64,000 nucleotides of DNA from Cyanobium gracile PCC 6307 (lineage in GTDB: Bacteria > Cyanobacteriota > Cyanobacteriia > PCC-6307 > Cyanobiaceae): contig NC_019675.1 in the NCBI RefSeq assembly GCF_000316515.1, forward strand, positions 620,001 through 684,000. Direction: 5' to 3'. The notes under the pieces are model-generated. The model worked only from the letters and a program-made list of their open reading frames with translations, did no database searches and was not told the origin of the DNA. Below are positions 55,316-62,548 of the stretch, piece after piece; position 1 is the stretch's first letter; each line of letters begins with the position of its first letter. The translations under genes were made by a program, and so were the position numbers.

Positions 55316-56386
55316 ATGGCCCTGCCGCCCGACGGCCTGCTCCAGCTCACCCCCCAGGGCCTCTACTGCCCGGCGGCAGCGGCCTGGATCGACCCCTGGC
55401 GACCGGTGAGCCGGGCCCTGATCACCCATGGCCACGCCGACCACGCCAGGCCCGGCAGCGCCGCCTACTGGGCGGCGACCCCGGGTGAGGGCGTGCTGCG
55501 CCAGCGGTTGGGGGCCGGCATCGAACTGACGGGGGTGGCCTACGGCCAGGAGCGCCGTATCGGCGAGGCCCTGGTGTCGTTCCATCCGGCCGGCCATGTG
55601 CTGGGCTCGGCCCAGATCCGGATCACGGCCGGCGGCGAAACCTGGCTGATCAGCGGCGACTACAAGCGCGATGCCGACCCCAGCTGCGCGCCGTTCGAGC
55701 CGGTGGGCGCCGATGTGCTGATCACCGAGGCCACCTTCGGCCTGCCCATCTACCGCTGGCGCCCCGGCCATCAGGTGGCGGAGGAGATTCTGGCCTGGTG
55801 GCGCGGGGCGTCCCAGCGGCCCTCGCTGCTGTTCGCCTACGCCTTCGGCAAGGCCCAGCGGCTGCTGGCGGAACTGGCGGCGCTGGGGGTGAAGGAGGAG
55901 GTGCTGCTGCACGGGGCGGTGCAGGCGCTGATGGAGCCGTACCGGAGCCAGGGGGTGGTGCTGCCGCCGACGCGGCCGCTCAGCGAGCTCGCCCGCAGCG
56001 CCTCGCTGGCCGGGCGCCTGGTGCTGGCGCCGCCCTCGGCCCACCGCTCGCCCTGGATGAAGCGGTTCACCAACCCCCAGACCGCCTTCGTCAGTGGCTG
56101 GATGGCGGTGCGGGGGGCGCGCCGGCGACGGGGCTTCGAGCGGGGCTTCGCCCTCAGCGACCACGCCGACTGGGACGGGCTGCTGCGCACGGTCCGCGAC
56201 TGCGGCGCCCGCCAGGTGTACGTGACCCACGGCAACAGCGACGGACTGGCCCGCTACCTGCGCGAGGAGCTCGGGCTGGCGGCCGAGCCCCTGGGGCGGG
56301 CCTTCGAGGGGCAGCGCAACGAGGAGGGGGAGCTGGAGGCGGCGGCCATGCCGTCGGAGGGGACCCCCGAGGGCCCGCCCTGCTGA
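55316..56386 (+). CDS. Ligase-associated MBL-fold exonuclease
   Basis: A 356-residue metallo-beta-lactamase/beta-CASP-like nuclease of the type that accompanies bacterial ATP-dependent DNA ligases. It has the metal site THGHADHARPGS (HxHxDH), VSFHPAGHVLGSAQIRI, LISGDYKRDADP, a mid-protein LLFAYAFGKAQRLLAEL, FALSDHADWDGLL and the late VYVTHGNSDGLARYL. The family acts in DNA damage repair with the ligase and helicase. The Coq4 gene and the ligase follow on the same strand, 71 bp and 738 bp later. Confidence 0.88.
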   Translation: MALPPDGLLQLTPQGLYCPAAAAWIDPWRPVSRALITHGHADHARPGSAAYWAATPGEGVLRQRLGAGIELTGVAYGQERRIGEALVSFHPAGHVLGSAQIRITAGGETWLISGDYKRDADPSCAPFEPVGADVLITEATFGLPIYRWRPGHQVAEEILAWWRGASQRPSLLFAYAFGKAQRLLAELAALGVKEEVLLHGAVQALMEPYRSQGVVLPPTRPLSELARSASLAGRLVLAPPSAHRSPWMKRFTNPQTAFVSGWMAVRGARRRRGFERGFALSDHADWDGLLRTVRDCGARQVYVTHGNSDGLARYLREELGLAAEPLGRAFEGQRNEEGELEAAAMPSEGTPEGPPC

Positions 56387-56457
56387 CGGTGGCCACGACC
56401 CCAGCGAGGCGGCGGCGACCGTCCGAAAATGGAGGCCTCTCCAACGGGGCGTCCTCC

Positions 56458-57120
56458 ATGCTCTTCAACCTCAGCCGACGCCTGCAGTCGCTGCGGATGG
56501 TGGCCGGCCTCGCCGCCTTCCTGAAGAACCCCACGGAACTCGAGAGCGTCTTCGGGGTGGCCCGGAGCCTCCAGGGCAGCCCCCTGGCCAGCCAGATGCA
56601 GCGACACCTGCTGGAGAACCCGGCCATGGCCGCCCTAGTGGCGGAAGGCTGGCGGCCCGAGCCGGTCGACCTGGCCCATCTGGCGGCTCTGCCCGAGGGC
56701 AGCCTCGGTCGCACCTACGCCGAGCAGCTGCAGCGGCTGAATCTGACGCCGGACAGCCTGATCGATCCCCGGCCGATCACCACACCGGCGGAGTACATCA
56801 CCCACCGGCTGCGGGAGACCCACGACATCATCCATGTGCTCACCGGTTTCGGCATCGACGGCCCCGGCGAGCTGGGGCTGCAGGCCTTCAACCTGGCCCA
56901 GGTGCGTTCCCCCCTGGCGGTGCTGCTGATCTTCGGCGGCCTGCTCGGCACCCTTCAGGACGACGAACCCCTCGAACCGCTGCTGCGCGCCCTGGCCCGG
57001 GGCTTCGCCATGGGCCTGGAGGCCCGCTGCCTGATCACCTTCAAGCTGGAGGAGGGCTGGGAGCGGCCCCTGGCCGACTGGCGACGGGAGCTGGGGCTGC
57101 CGGAATCGCCCAGGGTCTGA
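56458..57120 (+). CDS. Coq4-family protein
   Basis: A 220-residue protein of the Coq4 family, organisers or decarboxylases of quinone head-group synthesis in other organisms. The family zinc motif is visible as HRLRETHDIIHVLTGFG (HDxxH, about residues 121-125), then ELGLQAFNLAQVRSPLAVLLIF and EPLLRALARGFAMGLEA. A cyanobacterium makes plastoquinone and lacks ubiquinone, so its role is unclear. It lies between the repair exonuclease and the ligase, 4 bp before the latter, suggesting a shared transcript. Confidence 0.85.
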   Translation: MLFNLSRRLQSLRMVAGLAAFLKNPTELESVFGVARSLQGSPLASQMQRHLLENPAMAALVAEGWRPEPVDLAHLAALPEGSLGRTYAEQLQRLNLTPDSLIDPRPITTPAEYITHRLRETHDIIHVLTGFGIDGPGELGLQAFNLAQVRSPLAVLLIFGGLLGTLQDDEPLEPLLRALARGFAMGLEARCLITFKLEEGWERPLADWRRELGLPESPRV

Positions 57121-57124
57121 GCCG

Positions 57125-58786
57125 ATGCAGCTGTTCGCCGAGCTCTTCGAGGCCCTGGAGCACAGCGGCGGCACCCGGGCCCGGGTGGCCGCCCTGGCGG
57201 CTTTCTTCCAGGCGGCCGATCCGGCCGACGGCGCCTGGGCCCTGGCCCTGCTGCTGGGCAAGCGGCGCCGGCGGCTGATCACCGGGCGGCGGCTGCGGCA
57301 GATCGCCCTGGAAGGCTCCGGCCTGCCGGAATGGCTGTTCGATTCCTGCCACGCCCAGGTGGGGGACTCGGCGGAGACCATCGCCCTGCTGCTCCCCCGG
57401 CTGGCCCTGCCGCCGGCCCCGCCCCTGGCGCTCCCCCTGGCCGAGTGGATGGGAACGCGGCTGCCAGCCCTGGCCGCCCTGGAGGCCGAAGCACAGGCGG
57501 AGGCGGTGCTGGCGGTCTGGGGGGGGCTGCCCGAGGGGCAGGTCTTCCTGTTCAACAAGCTGCTCACCGGCGGCTTCCGGGTGGGGGTGGCAGCAGGCCT
57601 GGTCACCCGGGCGCTGGCGGAGGTGTCGGGGCTGGAGGAGGCGGAGCTGGCCCACCGGCTGATGGGCGGTTTCGAGCCCTCCGCCGCGTCGCTGCAGGCC
57701 CTGCTGGCGCCCCTGGAGGCCGGCGCCGCCGCCCCGATCAGCCGGCCCTACCCCTTCTGCCTGGCCTCCCCCCTGGAGGCGGAGCGCCTCACCGCCACGG
57801 ATCCCGCCGGTTGGCAGGTGGAGTGGAAGTGGGACGGGATCCGGGCCCAGCTGATCCGCCGCGACGGCCAGACCTTTCTCTGGAGCCGGGGCGAGGACCT
57901 GATCAACGCCAGTTTCCCCGAGCTGGAGGGGATCGCCGCGTTGCTGGGACCGGGCACGGTGCTGGACGGGGAGCTGACCGTCTGGCCAGCCGAGGCGAGC
58001 CAGCCCGCCGGCTTCGGCCCCCTGCAGCGGCGACTGGGGCGCCAGAAGCCCGGCGGCGCCCTGCTGCGGGAGTGTCCCGCGGCCTTCGTGGCCTACGACC
58101 TGCTGGAGCTGGGGGGCCAGGACCTGCGCCCCGAGCCCCTGGGCCGGCGTCGCGCCGCCCTGGAGGATCTGGTGCGGCGGCTGCCGGAGGCGGCCTCCAC
58201 CCCCGCCGCCGGGCTCCTGCGCCTCTCCCCGGTGCTGCCGCTGGGGAGCTGGCAGGAGCTGGAAGCCCTGCGCGAGCAGGCCCGCTCTGTGGGCGCCGAG
58301 GGGTTGATGCTCAAGGCGCTCGATTCGGCCTATGGCGTCGGACGGCGCCGCGGGCTGTGGTGGAAGCACAAGCTGGAGCCGATGGAACTCGATGCGGTGC
58401 TGCTCTATGCCCAGGCTGGCAGCGGCCGCCGCGCCAACCTCTACACCGACTACACCTTCGGCCTCTGGGACGGCGAGGGCCGGCTGGTGACCTTCGCCAA
58501 GGCCTACTCGGGGCTCGACGACGGCGAGATCACCGAGCTGGACCGCTGGATTCGCCGCCACACCACCGAGCGCTTCGGTCCGGTGCGGGCCGTCGAACCG
58601 CTGCAGGTCTTCACCCTGGGTTTCGAGGGCCTGCAGCGCTCCTCCCGCCACCGCAGCGGCCTGGCGGTGCGTTTTCCCCGCATCCTCCGCTGGCGCCGCG
58701 ACCGCACCCCCGACTCCGCCGACAGCCTCAGCAGCGCCCTGGCCCTGCTGGAGAATCCCGCTCAGGGATCAGCCGCTCAGCGATAG
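57125..58786 (+). CDS. ATP-dependent DNA ligase
   Basis: Seals nicks with ATP; 553 residues in three parts: an N-terminal DNA-binding region (1-200), the adenylation domain and an OB domain. The active-site Lys235 is in EWKWDGIRAQL (KxDG). GTVLDGELTVW, FVAYDLLELGG, AEGLMLKALDSAYG and WWKHKLEPMELDAVLLYAQ are the remaining nucleotidyltransferase motifs. This is the ligase-associated group and not the essential NAD-dependent LigA. It starts 4 bp after the Coq4 gene. The opposing DUF4178 gene ends 5 bp beyond its stop. Confidence 0.93.
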   Translation: MQLFAELFEALEHSGGTRARVAALAAFFQAADPADGAWALALLLGKRRRRLITGRRLRQIALEGSGLPEWLFDSCHAQVGDSAETIALLLPRLALPPAPPLALPLAEWMGTRLPALAALEAEAQAEAVLAVWGGLPEGQVFLFNKLLTGGFRVGVAAGLVTRALAEVSGLEEAELAHRLMGGFEPSAASLQALLAPLEAGAAAPISRPYPFCLASPLEAERLTATDPAGWQVEWKWDGIRAQLIRRDGQTFLWSRGEDLINASFPELEGIAALLGPGTVLDGELTVWPAEASQPAGFGPLQRRLGRQKPGGALLRECPAAFVAYDLLELGGQDLRPEPLGRRRAALEDLVRRLPEAASTPAAGLLRLSPVLPLGSWQELEALREQARSVGAEGLMLKALDSAYGVGRRRGLWWKHKLEPMELDAVLLYAQAGSGRRANLYTDYTFGLWDGEGRLVTFAKAYSGLDDGEITELDRWIRRHTTERFGPVRAVEPLQVFTLGFEGLQRSSRHRSGLAVRFPRILRWRRDRTPDSADSLSSALALLENPAQGSAAQR

Positions 58787-58791
58787 ACCGC

Positions 58792-59385
58792 TCAGCGGTA
58801 GACCGAACGGCCATCCCCGGGCAGCAGCAGCGGCGCCGCCGGGTCGATGCGCAGGCCCAGGCTGAGCTCCGGCGGCCCGGGATCGTCGCCCTCCTCCCAG
58901 CGCTCCAGGGAGAGCACCCGACCTTCCGCCCCCTCGTAGTCGCCGTAGCGGCAGCCCGTCAGGCGCCGGTTCATCACCCGGGCGGCGGCCGTCACCGACG
59001 CTCGGCCCGTATCCTTCAGGTGATAGAGCTGGCCGCGGCAGCGCAGGTGCTCGGGGAAGTCGGCGGTGAGACCCTCCAGCTCGGCGGCCGGGACGTCCTC
59101 CAGCCAGCTCACCTCCAGCCAGTCGTCCTCGCAGACGCTCAGCCAGCGGCCCTCGGTGCCGTCGCGCAGCAGGTACTCCAGCCACTGGAAGCCGTCGTCG
59201 TCATAGAGCAGCCGGTCCTCCACCACCCAGTCACGGCCGTCGTGCTGGACGATGTCGCCGGTGGTGAGGTTGAACAGGGTGCGGCCCTGCAGCTGCGGGG
59301 CACGGCGGCGCAGGCGGGCCCGCCGCCCCACCAGCAGGGCGACGGCGGCGAGCAGCAGCAGGAGCAGGAGAAGCCAGACAGCCAT
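58792..59385 (-). CDS. Membrane-anchored DUF4178 protein
   Basis: A 197-residue protein with one N-terminal helix (about 2-20, VWLLLLLLLLAAVALLVG) followed by a soluble DUF4178 domain. GRTLFNLTTGDIVQHDGRDW and WLEYLLRDGTEGRWLSVCEDDWLEVSWL are the recognisable parts, and RCRGQLYHLKDTGRASVTAA follows. I chose the ATG at 59385 at the helix; GTG 59409 adds eight residues. It reads on the same strand as the aminopropyltransferase, 62 bp after it. DUF4178 and membrane aminopropyltransferases are regular neighbours in bacteria, from memory. Confidence 0.82.
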   Translation of the reverse strand: MAVWLLLLLLLLAAVALLVGRRARLRRRAPQLQGRTLFNLTTGDIVQHDGRDWVVEDRLLYDDDGFQWLEYLLRDGTEGRWLSVCEDDWLEVSWLEDVPAAELEGLTADFPEHLRCRGQLYHLKDTGRASVTAAARVMNRRLTGCRYGDYEGAEGRVLSLERWEEGDDPGPPELSLGLRIDPAAPLLLPGDGRSVYR

Positions 59386-59447
59386 CGAGGCGCTCAGGGG
59401 CCGGACCAAACTGGCCGGCGGGCCCAGCTTATGGACGCTGGTGCCGA

Positions 59448-60995
59448 TCAGTTCTCGCGCCAGCGGCCCTGGCGCTGGTAGTCGGCCAGGACCGGTCGGC
59501 TCAGCCGGTTCGGCAGCACCCGCTCCCCCGGCGGCGGCATCAGATCACGACTGAGGGGAAAGAGGCGCTCCAGTTGCCCCTGGTCGATCCAGCGACCCTG
59601 GAAGGGGAGCAGAGCCGGTGCCAGGCGCGGCGGACCGCGGTGGGCCAGCACGAAACCCCAGGGCCCGAAGCTGGGCACATCCACGCCGTAGGGGCGGGTC
59701 GTCAGGTTCAGCTCGGCCAGGGTGGCCTGGATCGAGGCCAGCACCCTGGGGCTGAAGAACGGCGTCGAGGCCTGGGTGACCAGCAGGCCGTCGGGGGCGA
59801 GCCGGCCCAGCAGGCGCCCGTAGAAGGTGACGCTGTACAGGCGCGCCAGGGCCGGCGTGGCCGGGTCGGGGAAATCGGCGATGATCACGTCGTAGGTGCC
59901 CGGCAGCTGCCGCACCCGATCGAAGGCGTCGCCGAACACCAGCCGCACCCGGGCGTCCTCCAAGCTGGCACCGTTGAGGCGCCTCAGGAACGGATGCTCC
60001 CGGGCCAGTCGCGCCATGGCCGGGTCGAGCTCCAGCAGATCCACCTGCCGCACCGCCGGCCAGCGCAGCACCTCCCGCAGGGCCAGGCCATCGCCCGCCC
60101 CCAGCAGCAGCACCCGGGCCGGCCGGCCATGCCAGGCCATCGCCGGATGGACCAGGGCCTCGTGGTAGCGGTACTCGTCGAGGCTGGAGAACTGCAGCTG
60201 GCCGTCGAGGAACAGGCGCAGGTCGTCGCGGCGGCGGGTGAGCACGATGCGCTGGTGGCGGCTCTGGAGGCGGCTCACCACCGGATCCTCGTAAAGCCCG
60301 TCCTCGATCCGGTCGCCGAGGGGGACCAGCCCCAGGCCGGCCAGGGCGACCATGGGAACGGCGACGGCGATCGAGCGGCGCCAGAGGCGCCCCACCGGGA
60401 ACACGGCGGCGATGACCACGCAGCTGACCAGGGGCATCACAGCCAGCCAGCCGGCGGTGGGCAGCAGCCCCAGCCAGGGGAGCAGCACCAGGGGAAACAG
60501 CAGGGCACCCACCAGGGCGCCCAGGTAATCAAGGGCCAGCACCCGGGCCAGGGCGACGCGCAACTGCTGGCCGCACTCCAGCAGCCGGGTCAGCAGCGGC
60601 ACCTCCATGCCCCCGAGCGCCCCCACCAGCACGGTGAACACCACCAGGCCCAGCCATACCGGCCCCCCCAGCCGGAACAGGGCGAACAGGCCCAGGGGAG
60701 CCAGCAGGCACAGGGGGGCCAGGGCCAGTTCCACCCCCAGGAACCACTGCAGCAGGGCCAGACCCGGGTCGGGCCCGGTGGCCAGGAACTGGCTCAGCCA
60801 GGCGCCCAGGCCCATGGCGGCCAGGAAGGTGCCCACCACGACGCCGGTGGCCAGGGCATGGTCGCCGAGCAGATAGCTGGCCTGGGTGACCAGCATCAGT
60901 TCCAGCACCAGGCTGACGCTGGAGGAGAGGGCTGCCGCCGCCAGCAGCACCCGCACCTGCAGGGGGCTCAGGGGCGGAAGGCTCCGGGCCGTCAT
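59448..60995 (-). CDS. Polyamine aminopropyltransferase fused to a multi-helix membrane domain
   Basis: A 515-residue fusion. Residues about 12-225 hold seven or so hydrophobic helices (SLVLELMLVTQASYLLG opens them). The C-terminal part, from about 250, is a spermidine-synthase fold: LDGQLQFSSLDEYRYHEALV (YHE), the SAM-like loop VLLLGAGDGLALRE (299-303 GAGDG) and IIADFPDP in place of the usual D(S/T)xDP. It should transfer aminopropyl groups from decarboxylated AdoMet, giving methylthioadenosine, at the membrane. The acceptor is unknown. It overlaps the 77-residue gene by 4 bp. No AdoMet decarboxylase is nearby. Confidence 0.88.
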   Translation of the reverse strand: MTARSLPPLSPLQVRVLLAAAALSSSVSLVLELMLVTQASYLLGDHALATGVVVGTFLAAMGLGAWLSQFLATGPDPGLALLQWFLGVELALAPLCLLAPLGLFALFRLGGPVWLGLVVFTVLVGALGGMEVPLLTRLLECGQQLRVALARVLALDYLGALVGALLFPLVLLPWLGLLPTAGWLAVMPLVSCVVIAAVFPVGRLWRRSIAVAVPMVALAGLGLVPLGDRIEDGLYEDPVVSRLQSRHQRIVLTRRRDDLRLFLDGQLQFSSLDEYRYHEALVHPAMAWHGRPARVLLLGAGDGLALREVLRWPAVRQVDLLELDPAMARLAREHPFLRRLNGASLEDARVRLVFGDAFDRVRQLPGTYDVIIADFPDPATPALARLYSVTFYGRLLGRLAPDGLLVTQASTPFFSPRVLASIQATLAELNLTTRPYGVDVPSFGPWGFVLAHRGPPRLAPALLPFQGRWIDQGQLERLFPLSRDLMPPPGERVLPNRLSRPVLADYQRQGRWREN

Positions 60996-61225
60996 TTGGC
61001 CGCGCCCGGTCCGCGCCCCTGGAACCCCGTCCAGTCCTGGCGGCGGGGGGTCGCCGTCACCCAGCGGCCGGAGCGGTAGCTGCCCCCGTAGCGGACGCCG
61101 CTGGAGGCGGCAGGGGTGCCCTCCTGGCCGAGGCGCCAGAGGCCGGGACGGGTGATAGCCGTCAGGGTGCCGGCGGTGACCACCGTCACGGCCAGCACCA
61201 TCACCACCGCGCGCTCATCCACCAC
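60992..61225 (-). CDS. Small membrane protein of the aminopropyltransferase cluster
   Basis: A 77-residue protein that I do not recognise. It has one helix (about 7-26, VVMVLAVTVVTAGTLTAITR) and a Gly/Arg/Ser-rich soluble tail with aromatic residues (GGSYRSGRWVTATPRRQDW, then FQGRGPGAAK). It overlaps the aminopropyltransferase start by 4 bp and follows the 344-residue gene by 1 bp. The three genes are thus almost certainly translated together. A subunit or regulator role of the transferase is an inference from this packing. Confidence 0.72.
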   Translation of the reverse strand: MVDERAVVMVLAVTVVTAGTLTAITRPGLWRLGQEGTPAASSGVRYGGSYRSGRWVTATPRRQDWTGFQGRGPGAAK

Positions 61226-61226
61226 C

Positions 61227-62261
61227 TCAGCGGCCCTCCGTTGCCGCGTCCAGGGTCAGCACCGGGACCGCTCGGGCCGTCCGCAGCCCGTCCTCCACGG
61301 TGAGCCGCAGCCATTCGATCTCCCAGAGGTCCCCGTCGGCGCGGAAGCTGTCGGGAAGCCGCACGCGGAAGCGGTGGCTGCCCGGCTCCGGCAGCCGCAG
61401 ATGCATCACCTGTCGGGCGGACAGCCAATGGTCCCCATCGCTGGAGCGGTGGGACACGGCCAGCGTCTGCCGATGCCGGAGGCGGGGGCGCCCGAGGGCG
61501 TCGCACACCTGCAGCTCCAGGGCGGCGGTCGGCGGGGGCTGGCCCAGGGGGGGATCGTCATGGGGCAGCTCCCAGCGCGCCTCCACCCCCACCCGCACCA
61601 GGCCGGGGCCACCGGCGTCACAGCGGAGTGCGCTGACGCCGTCACCGCTGCGCCGCACCCAGCGGCCCCGGCCGATGCCGTAGCAGGCCCTCAGCAGCAC
61701 CAGCGCCGTCGCCTGCGTGACCACGGCGGTGAACAGGAGCAGGGGGGCGTCGACGCTGTGGTTGCGGACGCTGCCGCGGACCACCACCGGAGCCGGCAGG
61801 GGGCGGCCCGCTTCATCGAGCAGATCCTGCAGCTGCACCGCCAGCTGGAAGCGTCCGCTCCGGCCCGGGCGCAGGTCCAGCGCCAGGCCCGCGTCGCCCT
61901 CCTCCCAGGTGCCGCTCTCCCCGTCCTCCGCCCAGGTGCCGCTCGCCCGCCAGCCGTCCTTGGTGAGGCTCAGCACGGTGCGGCCGCTGGCGTCGAGCAG
62001 GGCCACATCCAGCTCGACGCTGCTGTTGGGGGGGATCTCGGCTGCCAGCGTCAGCTGCGGGCTGCCCAGCCAGCCGTCCCGCAGCTCAAAGGGGGCGCTG
62101 AGCACCCGCTGCCCCTCCGGCACCACCATCACCAGCCGCCGGGGCCACTCCAGCGCCGAAACCGCCAGCACCAGCAAAGGCAGCAGCGGCAGCAGCAGGC
62201 TGGCCAGCGGCCAGAGCAGCAGCGCCGGGTCCCGCTGTCCGCCCGGGGAAGACGTCCCCAT
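61227..62261 (-). CDS. Unnamed membrane protein with extracytoplasmic beta domain
   Basis: A 344-residue protein of unknown family. A long hydrophobic segment lies at about 14-36 (ALLLWPLASLLLPLLPLLVL), then a domain of about 140 residues with alternating hydrophobic and polar positions (LTLAAEIPPNSSVELDVALLD, the WRASGTWAEDGESGTWEEGD stretch, LDLRPGRSGRFQLAVQLQ). A second helix follows near 178-198 (LLLFTAVVTQATALVLLRA). The C-terminal 145 residues form another beta-rich domain with LRLPEPGSHRFRVRLPD. It reads like a two-helix sensor or scaffold with one domain on each side. It is the first minus-strand gene of the cluster and is divergent from DUF350. Confidence 0.7.
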   Translation of the reverse strand: MGTSSPGGQRDPALLLWPLASLLLPLLPLLVLAVSALEWPRRLVMVVPEGQRVLSAPFELRDGWLGSPQLTLAAEIPPNSSVELDVALLDASGRTVLSLTKDGWRASGTWAEDGESGTWEEGDAGLALDLRPGRSGRFQLAVQLQDLLDEAGRPLPAPVVVRGSVRNHSVDAPLLLFTAVVTQATALVLLRACYGIGRGRWVRRSGDGVSALRCDAGGPGLVRVGVEARWELPHDDPPLGQPPPTAALELQVCDALGRPRLRHRQTLAVSHRSSDGDHWLSARQVMHLRLPEPGSHRFRVRLPDSFRADGDLWEIEWLRLTVEDGLRTARAVPVLTLDAATEGR

Positions 62262-62286
62262 CAGCGGGCGGCCTCCGGGCTGTCCC

Positions 62287-62292
62287 TACGGT
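62287..62292 (+). promoter_or_regulatory. Candidate -10 box of the DUF350 gene
   Basis: TACGGT with 23 nt to the ATG at 62316, in the 54-bp gap shared with the divergent 344-residue gene. Confidence 0.45.
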
Positions 62293-62315
62293 GGGTCCGG
62301 CTTTGAGACGCGGGG

Positions 62316-62525
62316 ATGGTCAAACCACTGCTCCAGATGCTGCTGATGGTCGGCTGGACCTTTCTGGGCATCATCCTCATCTATGTCGGGCTGCTGCTCT
62401 TCGATCGCCTCTCGCCGATCGATTACCGGGCCGAGATCCGACGGGGCAACGTCGCCGCCGGGGTGGTGCTGGGGGCCGTGATCCTGGCCATCGCCGCCGT
62501 GGTGGTGGCGGTGCTCTCCACCTGA
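62316..62525 (+). CDS. DUF350 (YjfL-like) membrane protein
   Basis: A 69-residue protein with two hydrophobic helices (LLMVGWTFLGIILIYVGLLL and AGVVLGAVILAIAAVVVAVL) separated by a short polar linker (SPIDYRAEIRRGNVA). This is one unit of the DUF350 fold, in which EI-x-x-G-N-x-A-G is conserved (REIRRGNVAAG-like here). E. coli YjfL is longer with repeated units. The family is linked to membrane-stress gene clusters. It is divergent from the 344-residue gene and lies 23 bp before the helicase start. Confidence 0.85.
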   Translation: MVKPLLQMLLMVGWTFLGIILIYVGLLLFDRLSPIDYRAEIRRGNVAAGVVLGAVILAIAAVVVAVLST

Positions 62526-62548
62526 GCCGTCCTCGCCCCGCCCCACCC

